Source: Defluviimonas aquaemixtae (GTDB lineage Bacteria; Pseudomonadota; Alphaproteobacteria; Rhodobacterales; Rhodobacteraceae). From it: 64,000 nucleotides of DNA. The notes under the pieces are model-generated. The model was given only the letters and a program-made list of their open reading frames with translations, made no database searches and was not told the DNA's origin. Numbering within the stretch: position 1 is the first letter of the stretch; every line of letters starts with the position of its first letter. Position numbers and translations under genes: made by a program. This document shows, piece after piece, positions 1 through 7,580 of this stretch. The stretch is from assembly GCF_900302475.1 (NCBI RefSeq), contig NZ_OMOQ01000001.1, positions 1,426,001 to 1,490,000 of the forward strand, written 5' to 3'.

Positions 1-471
1 GGCTTTGAGACCGGGCGGCAATTCCAGATCAAAGCGATGGGCGAGCTCAACCGCGCAATCCATCAGCCTGCGTTTGTCATGGCTCATATGGATCGCTTTC
101 ATCGCCTCCAAGTCTATCCGCGACCAGACGACATGGCAGTGCTCGCGGCCAATGCCATTTTCGTCCGGCTTGACGTGAAAGACGACGGCCCGTGGCTGCC
201 CTCCGAGCCCGAGCCGGTCTTCGATGGTGGCGATCGCTTCGAGATATTGATCACGCGTTAACGGCTCGGGCGGGTTGATGGACAGGCTGTAGAGATATTT
301 GTCGGCTTTGGTGCCAGCGGCAACGGCTTCAAACTCGGCAAACGCGCCGTAGAGATCATCGGCGACACTGCCGCGCAGTTCGGCGATCTCGATGCGCTCG
401 TTATCAAAGCCGTTCATCAGGTGGATGGCGAGATCCGATCCGTTCGCGCGCTGGCTGCCTTTGAGGATCAT
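1..471 (-). CDS. MobA/VirD2-type relaxase, N-terminal part (runs off left edge)
   Basis: The minus-strand frame opens with ATG at 471-469 and has no stop before the window edge, so only about 157 N-terminal residues are visible. It begins MILKGSQRANGSDLAIH and contains the two-histidine metal-binding signature of relaxases (VVFHVKPDENG followed by GREHCHVVWSRID), typical of the MOBP/VirD2-like relaxase/mobilization nuclease family. Such enzymes nick oriT and stay covalently bound to the transferred strand. The start codon lies 12 nt after the mobC stop, so both are probably co-transcribed. The catalytic tyrosine region is not identified and the C-terminus is missing. Confidence 0.9.
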   Translation of the reverse strand, partial: MILKGSQRANGSDLAIHLMNGFDNERIEIAELRGSVADDLYGAFAEFEAVAAGTKADKYLYSLSINPPEPLTRDQYLEAIATIEDRLGLGGQPRAVVFHVKPDENGIGREHCHVVWSRIDLEAMKAIHMSHDKRRLMDCAVELAHRFDLELPPGLKA

Positions 472-483
472 GACGCGCCCTCC

Positions 484-834
484 TCACGGCCTGCGCCCAA
501 GCGCTTCGAAGAGCACGGCGCGCATTTCGGAAAGGTCCTGATGGGCAGCGTCGATGATCGCATCATCAGTGCGATCGTTTCCTACAGAAGCCTCACGCAA
601 AGCCGTCGCCAGAACGCCTAGCTGACCAAGTAACTGCGCCGCAATTTTGCGATCAAGCGGCGGTGTGCGGGATTTGCGGAGCGGCTTTTCGGCAAGTACG
701 GCATGGCGGATCAGAGCGGCAACAGGCACGCCTGCACGGGCGGCACGCTCTTTGACAAGAGCGGCTTCAGCGTCATTGAACCGCGCGCTGAGCGTGGTCT
801 TGCGCTGTCTTTTTTCGCTGCCGCTGCGCGCCAT
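484..834 (-). CDS. mobC: MobC-like relaxosome accessory protein
   Basis: This 116-aa protein has a basic N-terminus, a ribbon-helix-helix-like segment (RKTTLSARFNDAEAALV) and a helical C-terminus. That is the usual layout of MobC-family relaxosome proteins, which melt or hold oriT for the relaxase. It lies directly upstream of the relaxase gene with a 12-nt gap. The 690 bp upstream of it hold a hairpin array and an oriT candidate. The family call rests on layout and context more than on a strong motif. Confidence 0.75.
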   Translation of the reverse strand: MARSGSEKRQRKTTLSARFNDAEAALVKERAARAGVPVAALIRHAVLAEKPLRKSRTPPLDRKIAAQLLGQLGVLATALREASVGNDRTDDAIIDAAHQDLSEMRAVLFEALGRRP

Positions 835-868
835 ACTGTTCGCTCACGCTCCTTTCACCATTTGCCGT

Positions 869-1130
869 GCAGGGAGCCTCCCTGCTCGTGGTCCACCAGC
901 GAAACGGTGGCCGGGGTTTGAAGGGGATCGGCATCCCCTCATCAGGTTTCCAAAGGGCGCGAAGGCTCTTTGGTCGATGGGTTTCTAAAGGGAGAGCGAA
1001 ATCTCCCTTTGGTCGTGGTCCAGGGTGCGAAAACCCTGGTCTATGGGGGCCACTACCGCGCCGCGGGCGGCGCGTGTTCCGCACGCGCTGTTCGCGCTTC
1101 GCGGTGTGGTGGGGAGAGAGACTTCTCCCC
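869..1130. repeat. Array of stem-loops with GCGAA-type loops upstream of mobC
   Basis: Successive inverted repeats are visible at 869-885, 893-910, 923-938, 950-973, 987-1010, 1020-1039 and 1111-1130. Two are perfect: 987-1010 (9-bp arms AAAGGGAGA, loop GCGAAA) and 1020-1039 (7-bp arms CCAGGGT, loop GCGAAA). The hairpins at 893 and 950 also carry a GCGAA core in the loop. Spacers resemble each other (TCGTGG, TCGATGGG, TCTATGGG). Arm sequences differ between units while loop and spacer are kept, so structure seems to be selected. No convincing coding frame occupies 835-1525. The function is unknown; it may be part of the transfer origin or leader RNA of mobC. Confidence 0.7.
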
Positions 1131-1180
1131 CTGCCCGGTCTTCTGAGTCCCTCGAAGAAGATCGGCTGCGGCGTGCAAAT

Positions 1181-1207
1181 GCTGAAGCTCACAAACTGGT
1201 CACGGAC
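1181..1207 (-). promoter_or_regulatory. Copy of the island-wide 11-bp-spaced GTGA operator, mob unit
   Basis: Read on the minus strand this is a close match to the consensus CGTGACCAGNYYGTGAKC followed by TTCAGC. It is most similar to the copy before the AlpA-like gene (25743). It lies about 350 bp upstream of mobC in the direction of mob transcription. A weaker relative (CGTGACCAG then TTGACC 11 bp later) is at 1464-1485 on the same strand. Confidence 0.6.
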
Positions 1208-1317
1208 CGTTTGCTCAGAGCTGCAGGCGGGTACGCCGCAAGCGGCACGAAAAGGCTCGATGCCTGATGGTGCCGCTGAGCTGGGGGATGCAACGGGGGG
1301 CGGTAGCGCCCCCTTGC

Positions 1318-1352
1318 CAAGATGGCGCGGTCTCACCGCGCACATCTTGTAT
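1318..1352. other. Candidate oriT: long inverted repeat with a nick-like ATCTTG
   Basis: An almost perfect inverted repeat of 14 bp is present: arms CAAGATG-GCGCGGT and ACCGCGC-A-CATCTTG, a 3-nt loop and one bulged A. The right arm ends in CACATCTTG|TATTC, which resembles the ATCCTG nick core of MOBP origins. The position upstream of mobC and the relaxase is where oriT is expected. A GC-rich hairpin (GGGGGCG...CGCCCCC, 1296-1313) precedes it. The assignment is by analogy; the nick site is not shown. Confidence 0.45.
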
Positions 1353-1525
1353 TCGACCTTAACGGCCTCTCATTCCATTATGACATTGGGGATATTAACG
1401 AAGCCTTAACCAATGGGCCTAAACCCACGGTGAGTGCGGGTTATAGTGCATGATTTCAGTGCGTTGGTCAAATCCTGGTCACGCTCACTGGCGTGCTCGC
1501 CGCGTTATCACGCGGCTCGCGGTTC

Positions 1526-1714
1526 TTAATCTTCTTTCTTCCCGATGGCCTGGTAGAGATCATTAAGCGCTTCGCACGCTTTTTCCGCGAGGGCCTGCCA
1601 TTCGGGGTGCGCCTGAACAGCCGGATGATCGACCAGTTCTTCTTCCACGGCACGGGCAAAAAAGCTGCTCATGTGCAGGGCTTCGTGATAGGAAAATTTG
1701 TCTGGCTCGGACAT
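1526..1714 (-). CDS. Hypothetical 62-aa protein
   Basis: A short acidic, helical protein (MSEPDKFSYHEALHMSSFFA at the start) ends in a charged GKKED tail and has no recognisable domain. It starts 42 bp after the stop of the ankyrin-repeat gene on the same strand and probably belongs to the same transcript. An AGAAGG-like ribosome site precedes the ATG. A perfect inverted repeat GTGATC-GCCG-GATCAC lies just upstream at 1736-1751. Confidence 0.6.
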   Translation of the reverse strand: MSEPDKFSYHEALHMSSFFARAVEEELVDHPAVQAHPEWQALAEKACEALNDLYQAIGKKED

Positions 1715-1756
1715 GGCAAATGCCTTCTGTTCTTTGTGATCGCCGGATCACGCTTG

Positions 1757-2125
1757 TCATTTGCTCTGAGCGTCAATGAATCGCGCTTCGGCAAGAACGA
1801 TGTAGTCTGACAGCTCATCACTGACGCCTGCCATTTCAGCGGCAATCACACTCGGCCAGCGCCCGAAGCCATCGGCGAAGAATGCCGCGCCATGCTCTTC
1901 GACCAGAGCTTTGGTCAGCTCTATGTTGTTCGAAGCCACCGCCAGGTGAAGCGCCGAAAGCCCGGTCTGCTCATCGGTCATGTTTACGTCTTCGCCGCGT
2001 GCGAGCGCCGCGAGAACACTCCCGGTGTCGGCGCGGCGCGCCGCAGCGAGCATGTCGTCTGCGGCGTAGCGCGGTCGATCAAGGGCAATCGGCCTGTTCT
2101 GTTCGTCGGTCTCAATCCACAGCAT
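1757..2125 (-). CDS. Ankyrin-repeat protein, 122 aa
   Basis: The central part has the ankyrin pattern twice: a degenerate repeat ending ARGEDVNMTDEQTGLSALHLA, then ASNNIELTKALVEEHGA. It suggests a small protein-protein interaction module. The start overlaps the end of the upstream gene by 14 bp, so the two are translationally linked. The partner is not evident. It may act with the upstream 248-aa protein, since they form one compact minus-strand unit divergent from the coupling-protein operon. Confidence 0.7.
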   Translation of the reverse strand: MLWIETDEQNRPIALDRPRYAADDMLAAARRADTGSVLAALARGEDVNMTDEQTGLSALHLAVASNNIELTKALVEEHGAAFFADGFGRWPSVIAAEMAGVSDELSDYIVLAEARFIDAQSK

Positions 2126-2858
2126 CGCTCGGCCTCCCGGATTCGATCAGGATCGGTTCTGCCCTGCTGATCGTGCTGTCCTTATCATCCACAACGCGGA
2201 AGCCCGCTTCGGCGATAACGTGTCCGCGCAGATAGGTGCCAGGATAGCTCTCATGAGCCTTGAGCCGCTCCAGATAATAGGATTTCGGGGAGCCGGTCAG
2301 CTTGTCGCGCAGCGCGATGTAGACAAGCCCGCCACTCACGATCAAAGCGCCTTCATGTTCGGACAAGGAAAAGCCGGCTTCGGTCCGGTTGATCTCGTCT
2401 GCGATCATGAAGCGCTCGTCTTCTGATGTTGTGATCGTCAATTCAAGCCTGATCCCGTCCTGCGCTGCTTCCCGGCTGCGCACTTCCAGATACGTGCCTG
2501 TCAGAGCCTCACGCAGCGCGGCCTTGATCGGCACGTGATCAGTTTCCGCCGCACCGTGGAACCGCGCGAGCGCGGGACCAAAATTCAAAGCAGGGCTTTC
2601 GGGAGCGACCGGGAAGTCTTCTGCCCGCAGTAAGTGCACGCACATTTCGACAACCATGTCGGCGGTATGATGCGTTCCGCGTACAAAGCGCTGCAACGTT
2701 GGCAAGGAAATTTCACGTTTCTTCGGATCGGCAATGCTGAGACGATCCCACAGGGTCGGCACGCCGATCCTGTTCGCCTTCATATAGGCTTTGATTGCTG
2801 CCCGGATTTGTGCCCGGTGCTCGACATCAAAAGTGATCGGAATGTCATCTTCAGCCAT
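2112..2858 (-). CDS. Hypothetical 248-aa protein, possible N-terminal HTH
   Basis: I do not recognise this family. Residues 10-65 read like a helix-turn-helix region (IRAAIKAYMKANRIGVPTLW, then LPTLQRFVRGTHHTADMVV, as in XRE-like domains that pick a partner by helix 3). The rest is a mixed alpha/beta domain. It is the first gene of a minus-strand unit followed by the ankyrin and 62-aa genes, and is divergent from the coupling-protein operon with two copies of the island operator in between. It could be a regulator of the element, but this is inference. Confidence 0.6.
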   Translation of the reverse strand: MAEDDIPITFDVEHRAQIRAAIKAYMKANRIGVPTLWDRLSIADPKKREISLPTLQRFVRGTHHTADMVVEMCVHLLRAEDFPVAPESPALNFGPALARFHGAAETDHVPIKAALREALTGTYLEVRSREAAQDGIRLELTITTSEDERFMIADEINRTEAGFSLSEHEGALIVSGGLVYIALRDKLTGSPKSYYLERLKAHESYPGTYLRGHVIAEAGFRVVDDKDSTISRAEPILIESGRPSDAVD

Positions 2859-2930
2859 GACAGCGGCTATCTCCGCAAATACGCGCCTCCATGATCAGAA
2901 AGTGAGCATCGCAGGTCAACCCAAAGGAAC

Positions 2931-3000
2931 GGCGTGACCAGCCTGTGATCAGCGCCTCATCAGCCTTGGGCGGGGCGTGACCTGTCCGTGATCTTCAGCG
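2931..3000 (+). promoter_or_regulatory. Two tandem copies of the GTGA direct-repeat operator
   Basis: Copy one covers 2931-2954 (GGCGTGACCAGCCTGTGATC) and copy two covers 2974-3000 (GGCGTGACCTGTCCGTGATC). The start-to-start distance is 43 bp. Each holds two GTGA cores 11 bp apart, about one DNA turn. They lie between the divergent 248-aa gene and the coupling-protein gene, 66-135 bp before the ATG at 3066. Two copies at the transfer operon suggest it is the strongest target. Confidence 0.65.
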
Positions 3001-3065
3001 CCAGCCCTGCCGCCGCCAGTTTCTCCATAAGGCCCGCATCGCTGCGGGCAAGCAGGAGAATAGTG

Positions 3066-4694
3066 ATGGACTTCTCGCAAGTAGAAAGCTGGATCATCGC
3101 AGGAGCCGCCTTTGTCACAGTGGCTGCGCTGCTGGCCTGGCGCTTTGATGGCAAGAAGGCAGACACGCACGGCGCGGCCCGCTGGTGCACCGTGTGGGAA
3201 GCCTTTCGCGCAAAGCTTTTCGGATCGCAGGGGCTTTATGTCGGCGACTGGAAAGGTCGCCTTGCCGTCCGCTACAACGGCGCGCATGCGCTGAGCGTGG
3301 GCGTGACCGGCTGCGGCAAGGGTACATCGGCGATCCTGCCCAACCTTCTTGAGCAGAAATTTTTGTTCGTCGTCGATCCCGGCGGCGAAAACACTGCAAC
3401 CGCCTGCAAGGCATGGCGGCGCGGAGGCATGAACTTTCGGTGCATCAATCCGTTCGCCATGTTCACCGAAGCCCCCTATGCGCTGCCCGCGCACGGTTTC
3501 AATCCGCTTGCGGCGATCGATCCCGCCGCCCCGAGCTTTGCCGCCGATGCGCTGCTCATCGCAGAAATGCTGACACCGCGTCAGGCGAACGAAGGCGGCA
3601 ATACTTCCTACTTCAAGGACGCCGCGACCAGCGCGAAGCGCGCGATGATCGTCCATATCAAGACGAGCGAACCGGCAGAGCGCCAGAATATCGGCACGCT
3701 CTATGACTATGCCTACGCGGATGCCGATGGCTGGGATGCGCTGATTGCCGCGATGAAGGCCAATCCTGCCTGCGGGAGGCTGACCGCCTTTGAAGCGAAC
3801 AGGCTGGAGCGGACCGAGGCACAGTCCCCCGAAGAGTTTTCGGCGATTATGTCCACGATCCAGCAGGACCTTGCCTTTCTTGCCGATCCGCAGGTGCGGG
3901 TAACGCTGAGCGGCAATGATGTTGACTTTGGCATGCTCAAGGGCACCGGCGCGGGCCGTAAGGGCGCTGTCATCAGTGTCGTCATGCCACTACAATATAT
4001 CGAGAGCCATGCGGCGATCACGCGGCTTGCGATGGCCTGCGCGGTCCTGACGCTTCAGCGCAAGCCCTACGCGCGGCACAAAGTGCTCTTTCTCATCGAC
4101 GAAGCGGCGGCTCTTGGGCAGATCAAGCGGCTTGCCACCTGGCTTGCAACTTTGCGCAAGTACAATGTGCGCTTCTGGACGATCTGGCAGAGCCTTGCCC
4201 AGGTCTACGGCATCTATGGTAACGACTGGCAGGCGATTGTTAGCAACTGCGAGCTTTTGCAGGTGCTTGGCGTCGGGGATCACTACTCGGCAAGAATCCT
4301 GAGCCAGATGATCGGCCAGAGCACGATCAAGACCGAGACCAGGAACGCCCGCGGTGAAATCTCGGTCTCGCATACAGCAAGGCCGCTGATCATGCCGGAA
4401 GAGCTGCTGCGTACCGCTGGCGGCGAGCAGATTGTCCTGATGGGCAGGATGTGGCCGCTGGTCCTGAAGAAAACGCCCTACTGGAAGCAGCCGCGCTTTC
4501 GCGGACGCTATCACAACAACCCGTACTTAATTCGCCGGACGCCTGATCCGAACAGTTTCGATGAGCTCGCTTCGCTGTGGGGCCGCATCTATTACATGCT
4601 GGCCTGGTGGATGGCCCCGCACCCGCTGGCCGCCTGCATGATCACCGCCGCTCTGGGTCTTGGCCTGTGGCATCTGTTCGGCGGAGCGGTGTGA
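3066..4694 (+). CDS. traG: VirD4/TraG-type conjugative coupling protein (T4CP)
   Basis: This 542-aa ATPase would link the relaxosome to a type IV secretion channel. An N-terminal membrane helix (IIAGAAFVTVAALLAW) is followed by Walker A GVTGCGKGTSAILPN, Walker B VLFLIDEAAALG and the TraG-type segment YNVRFWTIWQSLAQVYGIYG. A second hydrophobic segment lies at the very C-terminus. I chose ATG 3066, preceded by CAGGAGAA, over an upstream in-frame start at 2988 that would run through the operator region. The stop overlaps the next start (TGATG). No VirB/Trb channel genes are in view; they may lie left of the window or be borrowed. Confidence 0.93.
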   Translation: MDFSQVESWIIAGAAFVTVAALLAWRFDGKKADTHGAARWCTVWEAFRAKLFGSQGLYVGDWKGRLAVRYNGAHALSVGVTGCGKGTSAILPNLLEQKFLFVVDPGGENTATACKAWRRGGMNFRCINPFAMFTEAPYALPAHGFNPLAAIDPAAPSFAADALLIAEMLTPRQANEGGNTSYFKDAATSAKRAMIVHIKTSEPAERQNIGTLYDYAYADADGWDALIAAMKANPACGRLTAFEANRLERTEAQSPEEFSAIMSTIQQDLAFLADPQVRVTLSGNDVDFGMLKGTGAGRKGAVISVVMPLQYIESHAAITRLAMACAVLTLQRKPYARHKVLFLIDEAAALGQIKRLATWLATLRKYNVRFWTIWQSLAQVYGIYGNDWQAIVSNCELLQVLGVGDHYSARILSQMIGQSTIKTETRNARGEISVSHTARPLIMPEELLRTAGGEQIVLMGRMWPLVLKKTPYWKQPRFRGRYHNNPYLIRRTPDPNSFDELASLWGRIYYMLAWWMAPHPLAACMITAALGLGLWHLFGGAV

Positions 4695-5209
4695 TGGACA
4701 CGCTGTTTGGCATCATTGTGATCTGGCTGATCTTTTGCTTCGTCATCGCAGAGTTCGGCCCGATCATCATCGAGCTCATCGGTTACCTGCTGTGCTTTCT
4801 GATCGAATGCATCGTGATCGCGCTGCTGGCGATATTAAAGGGCGTGTTCTTCGTTCTTGGCTGGCTGTTCTTCCGGATCGTCATCGCGCCGCTACGCTTC
4901 ATTCTGCACGTCATGAAATCCGCAATTCTTCTGGGCTGGTTTCTGATCGTTGAGCTCGCGCGCGGTCCGCCGTCAGAAGAAGACGATGAGGACGACGTAG
5001 ATCCCGATGAGCCAGAAGACATTGACGCAGCCTACGGCGCGGCCTGCGCGCTCCTTGGCTTCGATCCGGATGGCACGCCGGACGGGTTGAAGCGCGCCTA
5101 CCGCGCAATGATCAGGCGCGCCCATCCCGATGCGGGCGGCAGCGCCGCGCAGACTATTGCGGTCAATGAGGCGCGGGAGCTCATCAGGGGTTTTCGCGGC
5201 TGGAACTAG
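4694..5209 (+). CDS. Membrane-anchored J-domain (DnaJ-like) protein
   Basis: This 171-aa protein has a strongly hydrophobic N-terminal half with about four membrane segments (residues 1-90), an acidic linker (EEDDEDDVDPDEPEDID) and a C-terminal J-domain carrying the HPD tripeptide in MIRRAHPDAGGS. J-domains recruit and stimulate Hsp70 (DnaK). Its start codon overlaps the coupling-protein stop (TGATG), implying coupled synthesis and perhaps a chaperone role at the transfer apparatus. An alternative upstream start at 4577 lies inside the coupling gene and was rejected. Confidence 0.85.
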   Translation: MDTLFGIIVIWLIFCFVIAEFGPIIIELIGYLLCFLIECIVIALLAILKGVFFVLGWLFFRIVIAPLRFILHVMKSAILLGWFLIVELARGPPSEEDDEDDVDPDEPEDIDAAYGAACALLGFDPDGTPDGLKRAYRAMIRRAHPDAGGSAAQTIAVNEARELIRGFRGWN

Positions 5210-5222
5210 GCGGCGCCCCCCC

Positions 5223-5247
5223 GCGTGACCAGCTCGTGATCTTCCGG
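5223..5247 (+). promoter_or_regulatory. Copy of the GTGA direct-repeat operator before the VWA gene
   Basis: GCGTGACCAGCTCGTGATC followed by TTCCGG. GTGA cores start at 5225 and 5236, exactly 11 bp apart. It lies in the 98-bp gap after the J-domain gene and 60-85 bp before the VWA gene. Confidence 0.65.
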
Positions 5248-5307
5248 AAATCTCCGCCTGATCCGATGTTGGATGCAGCAACGCAAGACAAATACGGGAG
5301 CACGCAA

Positions 5308-5995
5308 ATGGCAAAACTACCGGCCAAAACCAGACAGAAAAAGCCGCGCTCAGCTTTTTGCGCGTGCGATACAGCGCCTGCGCTCACATGGTGAAGCACG
5401 GCTTGCGGCGAAGATCGGCTTCGTCATCGATGCGACAGGCAGTCGATCGGCAACTTGGGAAGAAGCACAAATAATTCAGGCCCGAATGTTCGAGTCACTG
5501 GCGGGATCGCCCTCGACGAAACTGCGGATCGTCTATTTCGGCGGCGGAGAGGTCTCCGATCTCGGATGGGAACAAAGTGCCGATATCGTAGCGCGGCGCA
5601 TGGCCGAAGTGAGCTGCAGGCCGGGCTTTACAGACATCCTTCCCTCTTTGGCCCGGTTCCTGGAAAAGGACGAAGCCGGGCCCGCATCAGCGATCATCCT
5701 GATCGGTGATGCGTATGAAGAGGGGCCGGGGGACGTCGAGCCGCTCGCGCAACAGCTGAAGTCCGCCGGTATCAAAGTCTTCGCCTTCCTCGAAGGAGAA
5801 GGTACGGAAGCGGCGCGGGCCTTCTCAGCCTTTGCCGAAATCACGGATGGCAAGTTTGCCCGGTTCGGAGACGAGTTGCCGCTTTCCGATCTTTGTGAGG
5901 GCGTCGCGCTTCTGACGAGCGGCGGGAGCAAGGGCGTCAAACGCATCCGGAACAAGAACGTGCGGCTGCTGCTGAGCGGTCCGCCGAACAAATAA
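5308..5995 (+). pseudogene. VWA-domain protein gene with an apparent +1 frameshift near its start
   Basis: The body encodes a von Willebrand A-like domain: MIDAS-type GFVIDATGSRSATW, then VYFGGGEVSDLGW, GFTDILPSL and IILIGDAYEEG, about 200 residues, a family common on alphaproteobacterial conjugative elements. The best ribosome site (GGGAG, 7-nt spacing) serves ATG 5308, which begins MAKLPAKTRQKK, the N-terminus expected from relatives. That frame hits a stop after about 28 codons. The VWA body is in the +1 frame. Dropping one T from the run at 5355-5359 joins them. The uninterrupted frame from ATG 5273 has no ribosome site. So this is a real or sequencing indel, or a slippery site. Confidence 0.6.
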
Positions 5996-6006
5996 GGAGA
6001 ATTGTG

Positions 6007-6249
6007 ATGGCGCAGATCGTGATCGACCTAAGCGACAAAGACATGGAAACCATGACTGGCCTCGCGCAGGCGAATGGTTTCGAAAGCGCGGCAGCCTGGA
6101 TCGATGAGCTGTTACGCCAGCACCTTGCACAGGAATTTCGCAACAGGCGATGGCGCGTAGAGGACCGCCCGAAGGAAGATTTGAGCCCGACATTCGTGAC
6201 CGATCCCGGCGGCGGGGTCTGGCACGAAGACGACTACCCGGGAGACTGA
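6007..6249 (+). CDS. Hypothetical 80-aa protein, RHH-like N-terminus
   Basis: AAGGAGA precedes ATG 6007. The first 45 residues (IVIDLSDKDMETMTGLAQ, then SAAAWIDELLRQHL) resemble a ribbon-helix-helix or antitoxin-like fold, and the tail is acidic (GGGVWHEDDYPGD). It is followed after 3 nt by another small protein of similar build, so the two could work as a pair. No firm family assignment. Confidence 0.6.
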   Translation: MAQIVIDLSDKDMETMTGLAQANGFESAAAWIDELLRQHLAQEFRNRRWRVEDRPKEDLSPTFVTDPGGGVWHEDDYPGD

Positions 6250-6252
6250 GCC

Positions 6253-6519
6253 ATGCCCCTTGTGACTTTTCATCTGGACTATCGGGCGCTTGGCTTTGCC
6301 GTAGAGCAAGCCGAGCGCTGCGAGATCAAGAGCGCCGAAGCCTATCTTCAGGCGCTGCTCAATGGCGCGCTCAATCACGAGATGGCGCGCGAAAAGGATG
6401 CGGAAGATTTGCCGCAGCTCCTGCCCGCGCTGGTCATCCATCCGCGCCATGTGCGCGGTGATGATGGCAGGACAAGAAAAATCGGGATCCCGCCCGTCGA
6501 TGGTGACATCCCGCTCTAG
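6253..6519 (+). CDS. Hypothetical 88-aa protein paired with the preceding gene
   Basis: Begins MPLVTFHLDYRALGFAVEQA and continues with a helical segment (SAEAYLQALLNGALNHEMA), so its layout parallels the 80-aa protein just upstream: a beta strand, then helices. It starts 3 nt after the previous stop (TGAGCCATG). Function unknown. A strong hairpin follows the gene. Confidence 0.6.
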   Translation: MPLVTFHLDYRALGFAVEQAERCEIKSAEAYLQALLNGALNHEMAREKDAEDLPQLLPALVIHPRHVRGDDGRTRKIGIPPVDGDIPL

Positions 6520-6525
6520 CAGTAC

Positions 6526-6550
6526 AGCCGGTCGGCGAAACCGACCGGCT
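6526..6550. terminator. Hairpin between convergent genes
   Basis: A perfect 10-bp stem (AGCCGGTCGG / CCGACCGGCT) closes a CGAAA loop in the gap between convergent genes ending at 6519 and 6573. No T-run follows on either strand, so it may be only a weak bidirectional terminator or an mRNA end stabiliser. Confidence 0.5.
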
Positions 6551-6572
6551 GCGGCGTGGGTTAGGAGAGCGC

Positions 6573-6806
6573 TTATTCAGCGCTCTCTTCTTCTTCGATC
6601 ATCTTGGGATCGTATTCCCGCAGGACGACGCGGCCAGCGGCGACGGGGACCAGATCGAGCTGCAGGGTGAAGCCGCGTTCGTCTTTGTGATCCCAAGCGG
6701 CTCCGATGCGGGTCCAGGGAGCGTTCTCGCGATCGGGAACATGGTAGGCGATCATGGCCGGGGCTTTGGCTTCGGGGGTTTGCTGTTTTTTGTTCGTGCG
6801 TTTCAT
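6573..6806 (-). CDS. Small conserved ICE/plasmid protein, 77 aa
   Basis: AAAAGGAGA precedes the chosen ATG at 6806; an upstream in-frame start to 6824 lacks a site. The protein has a basic N-terminus (MKRTNKKQQTPEAK) followed by a beta-rich core with WTRIGAAWDHKDERGFTLQL. That pattern is common in small proteins of unknown function near antirestriction genes on alphaproteobacterial elements. Its leader carries a structured repeat nearly the same as the one before ardC, which suggests co-regulation with ardC. Confidence 0.65.
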   Translation of the reverse strand: MKRTNKKQQTPEAKAPAMIAYHVPDRENAPWTRIGAAWDHKDERGFTLQLDLVPVAAGRVVLREYDPKMIEEEESAE

Positions 6807-6880
6807 TGGTCTTCTCCTTTTCAAGGTTTCTTCGTTTCAAGATGACCTGCACCGCACGTCAGGGCGTGTCAGGCGGCGTG

Positions 6881-6955
6881 CACCGCCACGGCGGGGAACT
6901 GGCAACACGGGAGCGTAGCGAATGGAGCGGGCAGCCGGTTGCATGACGCCGCGCC
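6881..6955 (-). promoter_or_regulatory. Structured leader repeat, copy 1 (partner before ardC)
   Basis: It shares CACCGCCACG, GGCAACACGGGA and GGAGCGGGCA blocks, in order, with 16511-16600. Inverted arms AACTGGC (6897-6903) and GCCGGTT enclose the middle; the partner copy keeps a pairing at the same place with other bases. The copy lies 75 bp upstream of the 6806 start codon on the same strand. The remainder of 6807-7059 shows no gene. Confidence 0.5.
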
Positions 6956-7059
6956 CTGCGTAAGCGTCATGGCTTATTGAAACGAAACCTTGGGAAGAGC
7001 CGAGAAGACCGACAGCACGAATACAAACCGAAAACACAGATCAAAGGAATCGATTAGTG

Positions 7060-7578
7060 CTAATTGTCGGCTTCCCGTCGGAGCGGTCCATTATATCCCG
7101 CATCGGTCTTGCGCCGTCTGTCAGGTCCAAAGTAGTCGCTGCAATCAATAAAATCTCTCGGCCTGTTGATGACATATGCAAGGCGTTTTGCCAGATCGTT
7201 TGCAGAGAACGGCTTGACCATGAACTCGGTAATGCCTGAATCGCGAGCCTCAGAAACGCGCTCGATCGCACTGTATCCAGTGACCAGGATAACCGGCACC
7301 ATGCGATTGGGTGACATCTGATCATTTCTGATTACTCTGGTGAGCTCGATCCCGTTTACCGGAGCCATATGCCAGTCCGCGAGGACAATGTCGGGATTGC
7401 ATCTTTTGAATTTCTCGTAGCCTGTCTGACCGTCAGCGGCTGAATAGATGGTGCCGACCCCCATCGTGTCGAGGATGGACTCGACCATTCTCCGCAACGG
7501 TGCGGTATCTTCAACGACGAGCACTGATAAGTTTCTAAAATCAAACGGCACACAAAGCTCCTGATCATTCAAAATCAC
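7060..7578 (-). CDS. CheY-like response regulator, 172 aa
   Basis: A receiver domain fills residues 15-135: acidic start LSVLVVEDTAPLRRM, phosphorylatable Asp in DIVLADWHMAPVNG, Thr/Ser switch in VILVTGYS and the conserved Lys in FMVKPFSANDL. There is no DNA-binding output domain. The C-terminal tail (YFGPDRRRKTD) is a feature of a group of alphaproteobacterial single-domain regulators. No histidine kinase is nearby, so it is an orphan carried by the element and its partner is probably a host kinase. Confidence 0.88.
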   Translation of the reverse strand: MILNDQELCVPFDFRNLSVLVVEDTAPLRRMVESILDTMGVGTIYSAADGQTGYEKFKRCNPDIVLADWHMAPVNGIELTRVIRNDQMSPNRMVPVILVTGYSAIERVSEARDSGITEFMVKPFSANDLAKRLAYVINRPRDFIDCSDYFGPDRRRKTDAGYNGPLRREADN

Positions 7579-7580
7579 AA

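Noticed and set aside
869-1130. Possible CRISPR array
   Set aside because: Units are hairpins of different sequence with short variable gaps; there are no identical repeats with unique spacers, and no cas genes nearby.
773-1409. Long open frames on both strands upstream of mobC
   Set aside because: They run through the hairpin array, have no family features and no ribosome sites; high GC explains them.
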